Positions 15,761 through 25,257 are shown, counted from the first letter of the stretch. The stretch is 64,000 bases of DNA from Hoeflea marina (GCF_003182275.1 NZ_QGTR01000003.1:248001-312000), one strand, 5' to 3'. Numbers and translations: made by a program. The notes: generated from the sequence alone by a model not told the origin.

Positions 15761-17239
15761 TCAGGCCCTGACGCGAAAGCGGCTCAGCGGCACGGGCTGA
15801 TCCGGCAGTTCGATGCGGAAGGTGGTGCCGTGCGAACTGGTCTCGGCCAGCTCGATGCTGCCGCCATGGGCGATGACGATCTCGCGGGCGATGGCGAGCC
15901 CCAGGCCGGTGCCGCCGGCGCGCACGGCGCCGCGAAACGGCGCGAACAGGTTTTCGCGCGCCTTGGGCGGCATGCCGGGGCCAGTGTCGATGACGAAGAT
16001 CTCGGCGACGCTGCCGGCGCGGCGGGCGGAGATGATGATGCGGTGGATGAGCGCCCTGTCATCGACAGGATCGCTCCTGAGCGCCTCCACGGCATTGCGG
16101 CTCAAATTGTAGAGCACGCGGAACAACTGCTCGCTGTCGGCCTCCACCTCAAGCTCCGGCGCCACCTCGACGGTGAAATCGATCGTCGGGCCGGCCTCGT
16201 CGACGAGAAGCTCCCGCACCTCCGAGGCCAGCTGGGCCAGCCGGATGAAGCGGCGCTTCGGATCTGCCTCCCTGGCCTTGCCATAGGCCAGCACCGCGCC
16301 GGAATAGGCGGCGGCTCGGTCGATGGTGCGCAGCAGTTTGGGGGCGAACAGCTTGACGCGCGGATCATCGACCATGGCCAGACGGTCCGACATCAATTGC
16401 GCCGAGGCCAGGATGTTGCGCATGTCGTGATTGATCTTCGACACGGCGAGCCCGAGGTCGGCCAGATGGCGCTGCTGGCGCAGCGTCGACTGCAGCTGCG
16501 TCTGCATGGCGGCAAGATGGCCCTCGGCGATGCCGAGCTCGTCGCCGACGGGGCGCGGCTTGATGATCCGGCCGGGATTTTCCGGGTCCGAAGAGAAGGC
16601 GCGCATGTTCTCGGTCATGCGCCGGACCGGATGGATCATGATGCGGTTGATGGCGAAGAAGACGAGACTGGCAGTGATCACGGAGATCAGCACCGAGAGC
16701 AGGAAGACATTGCGGCCATAGGCGAGCATGTACTGGCGCAGCGGCGCGTCCTCGAGCACCAGGTCGATGACCGTGTCGGCGTAGCCTTCCACCGGGCCGT
16801 AGACCCGGATGACGCGGTCGCCTCCGAAGAAGATGGTGTCGAAGGCGTCCATGATCGCACTGAACGGCGACATGTCGGCGAGATTGTACTGGTGGCTGAC
16901 GGTCGGCGGCATGTCGGAGACGGCAATCAGCCGCGACATCCCGTCCTTCATCAACGCGATCGCCTTGGTGCCGGTGGCCATCAGAGCGTCGTCCTGGATC
17001 GGCTGCGGCACGTCCATCTCGTCGAGCCCCTGAATGACGACGCTCGCCGCCGCCGCGGTGCTCAATCGGTTCTCAAGCCAGCGCAGCCGCGTGTTGGCGA
17101 TGGAGGGGACGAAGATGAGCACCTCGGCGATCATCACGAACAGGATGGTCAGCCACAGCAGCTTTGCCGACAGGCCGTTGAGGCGCAGGCGCCTGCCGGC
17201 GCCCTCCACGGTGTCATCTGCCGGCGGTGGGGTGTCCAA
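15761..17239 (-). CDS. Membrane sensor histidine kinase
   Basis: A 492-residue two-component sensor. TM1 at about residues 27-48 and TM2 at about 178-198 bracket a periplasmic sensing region; a HAMP linker follows (INRIMIHPVRRMTENM). The H-box is SKINHDMRN with His271, then an N box NLSRNAVEALR, G1 DTGPGMPP and G2 GGTGLGLAIAREIV. The H-box with HDMRN rather than HELRT is an atypical but recurring alphaproteobacterial version. Start as TTG at 17239 is uncertain; GTG at 17209 is an alternative. It sits 21 bases downstream of the flavin oxidoreductase gene, probably one transcript; no response regulator gene is adjacent. Confidence 0.88.
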   Translation of the reverse strand: MDTPPPADDTVEGAGRRLRLNGLSAKLLWLTILFVMIAEVLIFVPSIANTRLRWLENRLSTAAAASVVIQGLDEMDVPQPIQDDALMATGTKAIALMKDGMSRLIAVSDMPPTVSHQYNLADMSPFSAIMDAFDTIFFGGDRVIRVYGPVEGYADTVIDLVLEDAPLRQYMLAYGRNVFLLSVLISVITASLVFFAINRIMIHPVRRMTENMRAFSSDPENPGRIIKPRPVGDELGIAEGHLAAMQTQLQSTLRQQRHLADLGLAVSKINHDMRNILASAQLMSDRLAMVDDPRVKLFAPKLLRTIDRAAAYSGAVLAYGKAREADPKRRFIRLAQLASEVRELLVDEAGPTIDFTVEVAPELEVEADSEQLFRVLYNLSRNAVEALRSDPVDDRALIHRIIISARRAGSVAEIFVIDTGPGMPPKARENLFAPFRGAVRAGGTGLGLAIAREIVIAHGGSIELAETSSHGTTFRIELPDQPVPLSRFRVRA

Positions 17240-17260
17240 GAGCGAGCCTGCCTTCCAGCA

Positions 17261-18691
17261 TCATCCGAATATGCGAAGCCAGCGCACCAGCGTTCGCACG
17301 AGCGGCTTTCGAGTCACCGGGCCATAATAGGAGATGGCGGCGCGTTTTCCAATCTCGCTCATTGTTGGATAGGGCGGCACGTAGCCGCGTACATCGCCGA
17401 GCTTCAGGCCATTGGTGATCGCCAGCGCCCACATATTGATCATCTCCGAGGCGCCTGCCCCGACAATGGTGACCCCGATGATGCGTGCCTTCCTGTCGAC
17501 CACCATCTTGATCAGTCCGGTGGTCTGGCGCTCGGCCTGGGCGCGATCGTTCTCGGCATAGGGCCAGCGCAGGATGGAAATCCTGTCGCCGTGACGCTTG
17601 CGGGCGTCAGCCTCTGCGAGGCCGACATGGGCCAGTTCCGGGCTGGTAAAGGTGGCCCAGGGAATGATGTCGCGGTTTTCCTTCGCCGGAAGCCGGAACA
17701 GGATCTGCTGCACCACCAGACCGGCGTGGTAGCCGGCGACGTGGGTGAACTGCAGGCTGCCGGCGACATCGCCGATGGCGTAGACGCGGGAGTTGGAAGA
17801 CCTAAGATTGGCGCCGACGGTGACGCCGCGGCGATCATATTTGATGCCGGCCTTGTCAAGACCGAGTCCCTCGACATTGGCGCTGCGACCGGTGGCGACC
17901 AGAATGTCGCTGCCATCGACTTGTCCCTTGTCGTTTTCCGATTCCCAGCAAACCCTGACGCCGGATGCGCCCTGTTTCTCAACGCCGGTCACCTTGGCGC
18001 CCTCGATGAGGGTAACGCCCTCGGCGCGGATCTGGTCGAGGACGATGGCTGTGAGCTCCGGATCGTCCTTGCCCAGCGCCCTTTCACCCTCGATGACGGT
18101 GACCTCGGCGCCGAGACGGCGATGGGCCTGCGCCATCTCCATGCCGATGGGGCCGCCGCCGATGACAATGAGATGCCGCGGCGCACTGGTGCGCTCGAAC
18201 AGAGTCTCGTTGGTGAGGTAGTCGACCGAGTCGAGGCCGGGAATCGGCGGCACGAAGGCGGAGGACCCGGTGGCGATGACGAAGCGGCGGGCGGCGATCT
18301 CAAAGTCGCCGGCCACAACGGTCCTGCGGTCGGTGAAGCGGCCTTCGGCCTCGATCACAGTGACGCCGAGGGCGCGGAAGCGCTCGACGGAGTCATTGGG
18401 CGCGATGGCGGCGATCACCGAATGGACGTGATCATGGACCTTCCGGAAGTCGACCTTCACCGCGCCGGCGCTCACGCCGAAGTCCGGGGCCTCGGCGATG
18501 GCGCGGGCATGCTTGCCCGCCGCGATCATCGCCTTGGATGGCACGCAGCCGTAATTGAGGCAGTCGCCACCCATCCTGCCCTTTTCGATCAGCACCACAT
18601 CCACGCCAAAGGCCGCCGCCGCGGCGGCCACGGTCAGGCCGCCGGAGCCGGCGCCGATGACGCATATGTCGGGTGTCAGTCGCCTGGTCAT
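17261..18691 (-). CDS. FAD-dependent pyridine nucleotide-disulfide oxidoreductase (dihydrolipoamide dehydrogenase-like)
   Basis: A 476-residue flavoprotein of the class I disulfide reductase family. FAD-binding CVIGAGSGGLTVA at residues 10-22, redox pair in GGDCLNYGCVPSK (Cys44, Cys49), NAD(P)-binding IVIGGGPIGMEMA, second FAD motif SRVYAIGDVAG. The C-terminal motif that usually supplies the proton-relay His reads YPTMSEIGKRAA here, with Tyr in place of His, so it is probably not a true lipoamide dehydrogenase. Relatives are often next to or fused with TVP38 proteins, as here (35-base gap to the upstream TVP38 gene). Start at 18691 follows GGGGGA. Confidence 0.88.
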   Translation of the reverse strand: MTRRLTPDICVIGAGSGGLTVAAAAAAFGVDVVLIEKGRMGGDCLNYGCVPSKAMIAAGKHARAIAEAPDFGVSAGAVKVDFRKVHDHVHSVIAAIAPNDSVERFRALGVTVIEAEGRFTDRRTVVAGDFEIAARRFVIATGSSAFVPPIPGLDSVDYLTNETLFERTSAPRHLIVIGGGPIGMEMAQAHRRLGAEVTVIEGERALGKDDPELTAIVLDQIRAEGVTLIEGAKVTGVEKQGASGVRVCWESENDKGQVDGSDILVATGRSANVEGLGLDKAGIKYDRRGVTVGANLRSSNSRVYAIGDVAGSLQFTHVAGYHAGLVVQQILFRLPAKENRDIIPWATFTSPELAHVGLAEADARKRHGDRISILRWPYAENDRAQAERQTTGLIKMVVDRKARIIGVTIVGAGASEMINMWALAITNGLKLGDVRGYVPPYPTMSEIGKRAAISYYGPVTRKPLVRTLVRWLRIFG

Positions 18692-18726
18692 CAATCGTCC
18701 CCCATCTGGAATGGTCGCCATGCGGC

Positions 18727-19512
18727 TCAACGGGCGCGCTGTCGCCATTTGCGTATCACGGTCGGGATGGCGGCGACCAGAGCCAGCGCAGCAAAGGCGA
18801 GCGTGATCTGCGGCGTCACCAGATCGCCGATCGAGGCTTCTCGTCCGGACTCCGCAGCGGCGACCAGCACGCTATCCAGTCCCTGACCCAGCCAGGAATA
18901 GGCGAATGTGCCGGGAAGGATGCCGAAGAAGGTCGCCAACACATAGGTGCGAAGGCGAACGTCGAAGAAGGCCGGCGCGATGTTGAGGATGAAGAAGGGC
19001 AGCACGGGCGCCAGCCGGAGCACCAGGAGATAGCCGAAGGCGTTCTCGGCGAAACCATCGGCGAGCCGGGACAGGAAGGGCCCGGCCCTCCTGCGCAGCA
19101 CGTCGCCGAAGGCGGTGCGGGCGACGAGGAAGATGATGGTGGCGCCGATGGTGGCCGCCACCGCGGTCAGGGCGCCACCCAGCAGCCAGCCGAAGAGAAA
19201 GCCGCCGAAAACCGTCAGCAACGACGCCGCCGGCAGCGAAAAGGCCACGGCCAGGATGTAGGCGAACACGTAGACACCGGCCGCCGCCAGGCGGTTTTCC
19301 GCCACCAGCCCAGCAAGCGCGTCGCGCTTGTCGGCGAGCACGGACAGCGACAAATAGTCCTGCAGTCCGAACCAGTAGCTCAGCGCCAGTCCGGCGGCGA
19401 CCACCGCCAGAGGCAGATAGCGCCGCAACTGACCGCCGGCCGAGACCTCCGTCCTGCCTTTCGCGTTCTCCATTGCGACATGTGCTCCGTTCGTTGCGGT
19501 CCGGGTGGCCAT
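18727..19512 (-). CDS. TVP38/TMEM64 family (VTT domain) membrane protein
   Basis: A 261-residue inner-membrane protein. After a polar N terminus it has about six hydrophobic segments; the SNARE-associated/VTT core is seen in SLPAASLLTVFGGFLFGWLLGG and AATIGATIIFLVARTAFGD, followed by LRLAPVLPFFILNIAPAFF and FFGILPGTFAYSWLGQGLD. Bacterial members are proposed lipid or metabolite transporters; function is not certain. Start at 19512 has GGAG 4 bases upstream; the frame extends further without support. First gene of a likely operon with the flavin oxidoreductase and the sensor kinase. Confidence 0.88.
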   Translation of the reverse strand: MATRTATNGAHVAMENAKGRTEVSAGGQLRRYLPLAVVAAGLALSYWFGLQDYLSLSVLADKRDALAGLVAENRLAAAGVYVFAYILAVAFSLPAASLLTVFGGFLFGWLLGGALTAVAATIGATIIFLVARTAFGDVLRRRAGPFLSRLADGFAENAFGYLLVLRLAPVLPFFILNIAPAFFDVRLRTYVLATFFGILPGTFAYSWLGQGLDSVLVAAAESGREASIGDLVTPQITLAFAALALVAAIPTVIRKWRQRAR

Positions 19513-19793
19513 GGGTCTCCGTTCCTTCTGCGTCTGCGTCTGCGTCACAGACCATCTAAACTGCCCGGATGCCAAGAGCCAATGACGATGGCTCGCGGTT
19601 TCCCAACTGTGCGTGATGACGGCGGGGACGGCGTTCACGCTGCCGTGACACCGGCACGGGCTGGTCGGGCCGACCGACCATCGCCGTCCCGCTCAGCCGA
19701 TGGTCCGCCGCGCAGGCGGGGCGCCATTCGCGGCAGAACCGTCACCGCCAAAGCGGCAGCCCGCCTGAGTCGGATCGCCGCCGCCGGCGCTGA
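19513..19793. other. Intergenic region between the divergent TVP38 and rpmH genes
   Basis: This 281-base part of the gap carries no gene I can support. It must hold the leftward promoter of the TVP38 operon; I see no strong sigma-70 match. DnaA boxes, sometimes found near rpmH, were not seen. Confidence 0.4.
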
Positions 19794-19823
19794 TTGACTT
19801 TGCCGTCCGATCGCGTCTATAAG
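19794..19823 (+). promoter_or_regulatory. Sigma-70 promoter of rpmH-rnpA
   Basis: TTGACT at 19794-19799, an 18-bp spacer and TATAAG at 19818-19823, about 105 bases before the rpmH ATG. Good match to the vegetative consensus and in the right place for a constitutive ribosomal-protein operon with a leader of about 100 nt. Confidence 0.65.
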
Positions 19824-19928
19824 CCCCCCGTCCGCAGGCGTTCCTGTTTCGGGAGCCCACACATGCGGATTGAACGCTCCAATCGAAGATTGTTCCAAGA
19901 AGGGCCGCACACCGCGGTATTAAAATAA

Positions 19929-20066
19929 ATGCCAAAGCGTACTTACCAACCGTCCAAACTTGTCCGCAAGCGTCGCCACGGCTTCCGCTCGCGGATGGCT
20001 ACTCCTGGTGGCCGCAAGGTCATCGCAGCCCGCCGCGCCCGCGGTCGCAAGCGTCTTTCGGCCTGA
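19929..20066 (+). CDS. rpmH: Ribosomal protein bL34
   Basis: A 45-residue, very basic protein reading [19 protein letters not shown] through to [12 protein letters not shown], the bL34 sequence. It binds 23S rRNA in the large subunit. Many rhizobial bL34 begin MKRT; here a Pro is inserted at position 2, giving 45 rather than 44 residues. It precedes rnpA by 34 bases, the near-universal rpmH-rnpA arrangement, and is transcribed from the promoter at 19794. Confidence 0.97.
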   Translation: MPKRTYQPSKLVRKRRHGFRSRMATPGGRKVIAARRARGRKRLSA

Positions 20067-20100
20067 CCGTCGACGCCTGCCCGCGAAAAGAGGCAGTCGC

Positions 20101-20547
20101 GTGGCTCAACAAGACCCGAACATGAAACCCGGGCGGCTTCTCAGCCGGCCGGACTTTCTTGCTGTGCAGAAAGGACTGCGTCTCCGCGGCCCGCTGTTCC
20201 TGCTGGAAGCCATCAACCGCAATGAGCCCTCGCAGGCTCCCCGCATCGGCTTTACCGTCACCCGCAAGCAGGGCAATTCGGTGGAACGAAACCGCATGCG
20301 CCGACGCCTCCGCGAGGCGGTGCGCGTGACGGTGGGGGTTTCTTTCCTTCCCGGACACGACTATGTCGTTGTCGCCCGACGCGACATGCTGAACGCTCCC
20401 TTTGACCGCATCGGGATTGCCTTGGCTGCCCGGCTGGCCGAATGCCACCGCAAGCTGGCCGACCCAAAGACCCGCGCCGCCGACACGGCCCGAGATCTGC
20501 CCAACCCAAACGCGCCGAGCGAAAGCAGCAAAGGCGCCCAGGAATAA
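20101..20547 (+). CDS. rnpA: Ribonuclease P protein component
   Basis: Protein subunit of RNase P, assisting 5' maturation of tRNA precursors. Diagnostic motif is VERNRMRRRLREAVR near residue 65, preceded by RIGFTVTRKQGNS, with LLSRPDFLAVQKGLR near the N terminus. I choose the GTG at 20101 because AAAAGAGG lies 7 bases before it and the resulting 148-residue length gives the normal N terminus; the in-frame ATG at 20122 has no ribosome site. The acidic/polar C-terminal 30 residues are variable in the family. It is 3 bases from yidC. Confidence 0.92.
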   Translation: MAQQDPNMKPGRLLSRPDFLAVQKGLRLRGPLFLLEAINRNEPSQAPRIGFTVTRKQGNSVERNRMRRRLREAVRVTVGVSFLPGHDYVVVARRDMLNAPFDRIGIALAARLAECHRKLADPKTRAADTARDLPNPNAPSESSKGAQE

Positions 20548-20550
20548 GTG

Positions 20551-22365
20551 ATGGAAAACAACCGCAACTATTTCGTGGCAATCGCACTTTCGGTGCTCGT
20601 GCTGATTGGCTGGCAGTTTCTCTACATATCGCCGAAGATCGAGCGGGAGCGGGCCGCCGCCCAGATGGAACAGGCCGCCCAGCCGTCAACACCGGCCACC
20701 ACGCAGGCGGGTGATGGCGCGACGCCGGGAAGCGTACCGGCCGCATCCTCCGGCACCTCGCTTCCGGCCGGCGACACCGCCGCTGTCGCTGCCCAGACCC
20801 GCGAGCAGGCGCTGGCGAGCAGCGGCCGAATCAGCATCGACACTCCGTCGCTCTCCGGCTCGATCAATCTGGCCGGTGGAAGGCTCGATGATCTCATGCT
20901 GAAGGAATATCACGAGCAGGTCGATCCCTCGAGCCCGCGCATCCGGCTCTTCAACCCAGCTTCGCAGGCTGACGGCTATTTCGCCGAAGTCGGCTTCGTC
21001 AGCGAAACGCCGGACATGAGGGTCCCCGGGCCGGACACCGTCTGGCAGGCGGCGCCGAACCAGACGCTGACGCCGTTCAATCCGGTCACGCTCACCTGGG
21101 AAAACGGCACGGGCCTGACCTTCACGCGGCAGATCTCCGTCGATGAGCACTACATGTTCAGCTACGCCGACACGGTTGCCAACACCGGGGACGCACCGGT
21201 CGATGTGTCCACCTATGGCCGCGTGACGCGCTTCTACAAGCCCAAGATCGCCGGCATCTATGTGTTGCATGAAGGCCTGATCGGCGTCGTTGGCGAAGAA
21301 GGCCTGCAGGAAATCAAGTACGCCGCCGTCGAGGAAGAGCCTCTCATCCAGCCAGGCCACGCCACTGCGGGCTGGATGGGCATCACCGACAAGTACTGGG
21401 CGGCCGCCGTGATCCCGCAGGGCGGCACCGGCTTCAACACCCGCTTCGCCCATTTCACCGACGGCCGCGCCCGTTACCAGACGGATTTCAAGGCCGACGC
21501 GCAGACCATCGCCCCAAGCGCCTCCGAGACCATCACCACACGGGTCTTCGCGGGTGCCAAGGAGGTGCCCGTCATCGACGGCTACAAGACCAAGTTCGAC
21601 ATCCTCAAGTTCGACCTGATGATCGACTGGGGCTGGTTCTTCTTCTTCACCAAGCCGATGTTCTGGCTGATCGACTTCTTCTACAAGCTGTTCGGCAATT
21701 TCGGGGTCTCGATCCTGATCTCGACGGTCATCGTCAAGACCCTGTTCTACCCGCTCGCCAACAAGTCCTACCGCTCGATGGCGAACATGAAGAAGGTTCA
21801 GCCCAAACTCGAGGAACTCAAGACCAAGCACGCCGACGACCGCATGGCGCTGCAGGCGGCGATGATGGAGCTGTACAAGAAGGAAAAGATCAATCCGGTG
21901 GCCGGCTGCTGGCCGGTGCTGCTGCAGATCCCCGTCTTCTTCGCGCTCTACAAGGTGCTCTACATCACCATCGAGATGCGGCACGCACCGTTCTTCGGCT
22001 GGATTCATGACCTTTCGGCGCCTGACCCGACCACGATCTTCAATCTCTTCGGCCTGCTGCCCTTCAGCGTGCCGGCGGCCATGATGATCGGTGTCTGGCC
22101 CATCATCATGGGCATCACCATGTTCCTGCAGATGCGCATGAACCCGACCCCGCCGGACCCGACCCAGGCGATGATCTTCACCTGGATGCCGGTGGTCTTC
22201 ACCTTCATGCTGGCGACGTTCCCCGCCGGTCTGGTGATCTACTGGGCCTGGAACAACACGCTGTCCATCGTGCAGCAGGGCATCATCATGAAGCGCCAGG
22301 GCGTGAAAGTGGAACTGTGGGACAATCTTGCCGGCCTGTTCAAGCGAAAAAAGAACCCGGTCTGA
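20551..22365 (+). CDS. yidC: Membrane protein insertase YidC
   Basis: Inserts and folds inner-membrane proteins, alone or with SecYEG. The 604-residue protein has the Gram-negative architecture: N-terminal anchor (NYFVAIALSVLVLIGWQFLYI), a large periplasmic domain to about residue 350, then five core helices with FNIL-type region NFGVSILISTVIVKTLFYPLA, PVAGCWPVLLQIPVFFALYKVL and a basic C-terminal tail KRQGVKVELWDN...FKRKKNPV. An Ala/Thr/Pro-rich linker of about residues 35-90 follows TM1. ATG at 20551 is preferred over GTG at 20548. Confidence 0.97.
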   Translation: MENNRNYFVAIALSVLVLIGWQFLYISPKIERERAAAQMEQAAQPSTPATTQAGDGATPGSVPAASSGTSLPAGDTAAVAAQTREQALASSGRISIDTPSLSGSINLAGGRLDDLMLKEYHEQVDPSSPRIRLFNPASQADGYFAEVGFVSETPDMRVPGPDTVWQAAPNQTLTPFNPVTLTWENGTGLTFTRQISVDEHYMFSYADTVANTGDAPVDVSTYGRVTRFYKPKIAGIYVLHEGLIGVVGEEGLQEIKYAAVEEEPLIQPGHATAGWMGITDKYWAAAVIPQGGTGFNTRFAHFTDGRARYQTDFKADAQTIAPSASETITTRVFAGAKEVPVIDGYKTKFDILKFDLMIDWGWFFFFTKPMFWLIDFFYKLFGNFGVSILISTVIVKTLFYPLANKSYRSMANMKKVQPKLEELKTKHADDRMALQAAMMELYKKEKINPVAGCWPVLLQIPVFFALYKVLYITIEMRHAPFFGWIHDLSAPDPTTIFNLFGLLPFSVPAAMMIGVWPIIMGITMFLQMRMNPTPPDPTQAMIFTWMPVVFTFMLATFPAGLVIYWAWNNTLSIVQQGIIMKRQGVKVELWDNLAGLFKRKKNPV

Positions 22366-22377
22366 TCGGATCGTCTG

Positions 22378-23055
22378 ATGACAAGTCCAGAAAACAGCGG
22401 CCTCGCCGCAGCCCATGAGGACGGCCGCTATGCAATGTTCACCCGCGGCTGGGTGTTCATCCGCGGCGTACCGGCGCTCAAGTTCCTGCCGCCGGAAGGC
22501 CCGCCGGAGATCGCCTTCGCCGGTCGGTCCAATGTCGGCAAGTCGTCGCTGATCAATGCGCTGGTGGAGACCAACGGACTCGCCCGCACGTCCAATACGC
22601 CGGGCCGGACCCAGGAACTCAACTACTTCGTGCCCGACGGCCACAGCGGCGAAGGCGACGACCTGCCGCCGATGGCGCTGGTCGACATGCCCGGCTACGG
22701 CTACGCCAAAGCCCCGAAGGACCAGGTCGACAAGTGGACCAAGCTGGTGTTCGACTACATGCGCGGCCGCTCGACGCTCAGGAGGGTCTACCTGCTCATC
22801 GATTCGCGCCACGGCATCAAGAAGAACGACGAGGAGGTGATGGCGCTGCTCGACCGGGCGGCCATGTCCTACCAGGTGGTGCTCACGAAGACCGACAAGA
22901 TCAAGGCCGCCGGCGTGCCGAGGCTGATGAGCGAGACGCTGGCTGCCCTCAAGAAGCACCCCGCCGCCTATCCCGAAGTGCTGTCAACGTCGTCGGAGAA
23001 GGGTCAGGGCCTGACCGAACTGCGCGCGGCCATCATCACTGCCATCACCACCTGA
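22378..23055 (+). CDS. yihA: Ribosome biogenesis GTP-binding protein YihA/YsxC (EngB)
   Basis: GTPase needed for large-subunit assembly; 225 residues. G1 [11 protein letters not shown] near residue 48, G2 region [15 protein letters not shown]3 DMPGYGYA, G4 TKTD, G5 STSSEKG. There is an alphaproteobacterial insert [10 protein letters not shown] before G3. It starts 12 bases after yidC and is most likely cotranscribed with rpmH-rnpA-yidC; a possible terminator follows at 23090. Confidence 0.96.
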   Translation: MTSPENSGLAAAHEDGRYAMFTRGWVFIRGVPALKFLPPEGPPEIAFAGRSNVGKSSLINALVETNGLARTSNTPGRTQELNYFVPDGHSGEGDDLPPMALVDMPGYGYAKAPKDQVDKWTKLVFDYMRGRSTLRRVYLLIDSRHGIKKNDEEVMALLDRAAMSYQVVLTKTDKIKAAGVPRLMSETLAALKKHPAAYPEVLSTSSEKGQGLTELRAAIITAITT

Positions 23056-23089
23056 TCTCCTGCGGCATCCGGTGCCGCCTCCGACCGCG

Positions 23090-23113
23090 CCCGGGGCCGG
23101 GGGCCGGGTTTTT
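23090..23113 (+). terminator. Possible terminator after yihA
   Basis: CCCGG (23090-23094) can pair with CCGGG (23104-23108) across a G/C-rich loop, followed directly by five T residues. The stem is short (5 bp) but the T-run and its position 35 bases after yihA suit an intrinsic terminator or attenuator before argB. Confidence 0.45.
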
Positions 23114-23251
23114 GCCGCGCGCCGCGCCGCGCCCGATTGATGCTGCGCCCGAATGCCGCTAGAGCAGTGTCCGTTGCATCGCCGACGTCCGCTTTCAATC
23201 GGCTGAGTTTCATCCACGCAGCGCCGGACCCGCAAACAGGACACCCGCCCC

Positions 23252-24157
23252 ATGTCTGACAGTTCCACCGACCGCAAGAATGACGCCGCCACCCAGGCCA
23301 GCCTGCTGGCGCAGGCCCTGCCCTACATGCAGCGCTATGAAAACAAGACCATCGTGGTGAAATATGGCGGCCATGCCATGGGCGACACGGCACTCGGCAA
23401 GGCCTTCGCGCAGGACATCGCGCTGCTCAAGCAGTCGGGCGTCAATCCGATCGTGGTCCATGGCGGCGGCCCGCAGATCGGCGCCATGCTGTCAAAGATG
23501 GGCATCGAATCCAAGTTCGAGGGCGGGTTGCGCGTCACCGACCAGAAGACCGTCGAGATCGTCGAGATGGTGCTGGCCGGCTCGATCAACAAGGAGATCG
23601 TGGCGCTGATCAATGCCGAGGGCGAATGGGCCATCGGCCTGTGCGGCAAGGACGGCAACATGGTCTATGCCGAGAAGGCCAACAAGACCTTCATCGACCC
23701 GGATTCCAACATCGAGCGGGTGCTCGATCTCGGCTTCGTCGGCGAACCTGTGGAAGTGGACCGGACGCTGCTCGACCTGCTGGCCAAGTCGGAAATGATC
23801 CCGGTGCTGGCGCCGGTCGCGCCCGGCCGCGACGGCCACACCTACAACATCAACGCCGACACCTTTGCCGGCGCCATTGCCGGCGCGCTCAACGCGACGC
23901 GGCTGCTCTTCCTCACCGACGTGCCCGGCGTGCTCGACAAGGACAAGAACCTGATCGATGAACTGACCGTGGCTGAGGCGCGCGCGCTGATCAAGGACGG
24001 CACCATTTCCGGCGGCATGATCCCCAAGGTCGAGACCTGCATCGAGGCGCTCGATCGCGGCGTCGAGGGCGTGGTCATTCTCAACGGCAAGGTGCCACAT
24101 GCCGTGCTGCTCGAGATCTTCACCGAGCACGGAGCGGGAACACTGCTGGTTCCCTGA
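23252..24157 (+). CDS. argB: Acetylglutamate kinase
   Basis: Second step of arginine synthesis: ATP-dependent phosphorylation of N-acetylglutamate. The 301-residue protein has [12 protein letters not shown] near residue 33, [11 protein letters not shown] near 70, [14 protein letters not shown] and [12 protein letters not shown] near 250, all diagnostic for ArgB. The N-terminal ~25-residue extension is the helix that in many ArgB hexamers mediates arginine feedback inhibition. AGGA lies 9 bases before the ATG. Confidence 0.97.
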   Translation: MSDSSTDRKNDAATQASLLAQALPYMQRYENKTIVVKYGGHAMGDTALGKAFAQDIALLKQSGVNPIVVHGGGPQIGAMLSKMGIESKFEGGLRVTDQKTVEIVEMVLAGSINKEIVALINAEGEWAIGLCGKDGNMVYAEKANKTFIDPDSNIERVLDLGFVGEPVEVDRTLLDLLAKSEMIPVLAPVAPGRDGHTYNINADTFAGAIAGALNATRLLFLTDVPGVLDKDKNLIDELTVAEARALIKDGTISGGMIPKVETCIEALDRGVEGVVILNGKVPHAVLLEIFTEHGAGTLLVP

Positions 24158-24245
24158 GCCGGTTCAGCCCCGCCACAGCAGAAATTGATCGTCATCGCGT
24201 TTCTTGATAGTCTTCATGACCAACGCGCGGTGGAGACCCGTTGCC

Positions 24246-24473
24246 ATGGCTGATACGATCGAGCATCTGCAGTATCACAGGGACGGCAGCCTGTGGGCGC
24301 GTGGCCAGATGATCGATGGCGTTGCCACCGGCCACTGGGAATGGTTCCGCAAGGACGGCACCAGAATGCGTTCGGGCACGTTCGTCAACGGCGAACAGGC
24401 AGGCGAGTGGACCACCTATGACCGGAACGGGGATATCTACAAGGTCACGCGGATCAAGCCGAAGGCTGGTTGA
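24246..24473 (+). CDS. Small MORN-repeat-like protein
   Basis: 75 residues with two to three MORN-like repeats: HLQYHRDGSLWARGQMIDG, GHWEWFRKDGTRMRSGTF and GEWTTYDRNGDIYK. Such Tyr/Trp-Gly repeats form short beta hairpins and occur in YwqK-type proteins. No signal peptide. The ATG at 24246 is preferred to the longer frame from 24204 because the repeats start there. It follows argB by 88 bases and converges on the PEP-mutase family gene, 7 bases apart. Function unknown. Confidence 0.72.
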   Translation: MADTIEHLQYHRDGSLWARGQMIDGVATGHWEWFRKDGTRMRSGTFVNGEQAGEWTTYDRNGDIYKVTRIKPKAG

Positions 24474-24480
24474 GACCGGT

Positions 24481-25257
24481 TCAACCCTTGGCAGCATTGA
24501 GGGCCGTGCGGGCTCCGTCCGTCAGCCATTCTATCATCGCACGATAGGGAAACGGTCCATGGCTGATGCGGCTGACGCCCAGGCTCGCCAGCGTGGCAGC
24601 GTCGGGTGCACCGGGCACCATGATGATGTTGACCGGCAACGGCGTGGACGCGCACAGCTCGCGTATCAGATCGCGATCGACGAGGCCGGGGGCAAAGAAA
24701 CCGCTGGCGCCGGCCTGTGCATAGGCATCGGCCCGCTCGATCGCTTGGGGCAGCAACGAAGGATGGACGCTGCGATCCTTCTCCTTCAGGAACAAGTCGG
24801 TGCGGGCGTTGATGAACAGCTCGATGCCGCGCTGCCGTGCCATCGCCCGGATGGCTGCGATCCGCGCGGCCTGCTCGGCGACCGGATGCAGACCGCTGCC
24901 GCCGACCACCTGATCCTCAAAATTCAGCCCGATGGCGCCGGTTTCAACCAGCATGGCGACATTGCGAGCCCCCTCTTCCGGGTCGGTCGAATAGGCACCC
25001 TCGAAGTCGACGCTGACCGGCAGCTCGGTCGCCCCGGTGATTGACCGCGCCACGTCCAGCAGACGCTGCATCGGGATCTGCTGGCCATCGGCAAAGCCAT
25101 TGGCGCTTGCCACCGGGGCGCTGCCGGTGGCAAGTGACCTGGCGCCCGCGGCAACGACGGCCCCGGCGCTGCCCGCATCCCAGACATTATAGAGGATGAC
25201 GGGGTCGCCCTTTCTGTGCAGGCTGGAAAAGAGACGTGCTTTTTCATTCTGGTTCAA
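24481..25257 (-). CDS. Isocitrate lyase/PEP mutase family protein
   Basis: A 258-residue TIM-barrel protein of the PEP mutase/isocitrate lyase superfamily. LATGSAPVASANGF, VSVDFEGAYSTDPEE (metal ligand Asp), GLNFEDQ and INARTDLFL are the expected motifs. The KKCGH loop of isocitrate lyase is absent, so it is closer to oxaloacetate decarboxylase or carboxyphosphonoenolpyruvate-type members; substrate unknown. The start is TTG at 25257, well supported by GGAGG 7 bases upstream, and it overlaps the ogt stop codon, so it is the second gene of an ogt operon. Confidence 0.85.
   Translation of the reverse strand: MNQNEKARLFSSLHRKGDPVILYNVWDAGSAGAVVAAGARSLATGSAPVASANGFADGQQIPMQRLLDVARSITGATELPVSVDFEGAYSTDPEEGARNVAMLVETGAIGLNFEDQVVGGSGLHPVAEQAARIAAIRAMARQRGIELFINARTDLFLKEKDRSVHPSLLPQAIERADAYAQAGASGFFAPGLVDRDLIRELCASTPLPVNIIMVPGAPDAATLASLGVSRISHGPFPYRAMIEWLTDGARTALNAAKG

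Noticed and set aside
15674-18886. A 1070-codon open frame on the plus strand
   Set aside because: It runs antisense through the sensor kinase and oxidoreductase genes, which show full catalytic motifs; the plus-strand product is low-complexity with no motif.
19513-20100. A replication origin near rpmH
   Set aside because: No DnaA boxes or AT-rich unwinding region were seen; in alphaproteobacteria the origin usually lies elsewhere, near hemE.
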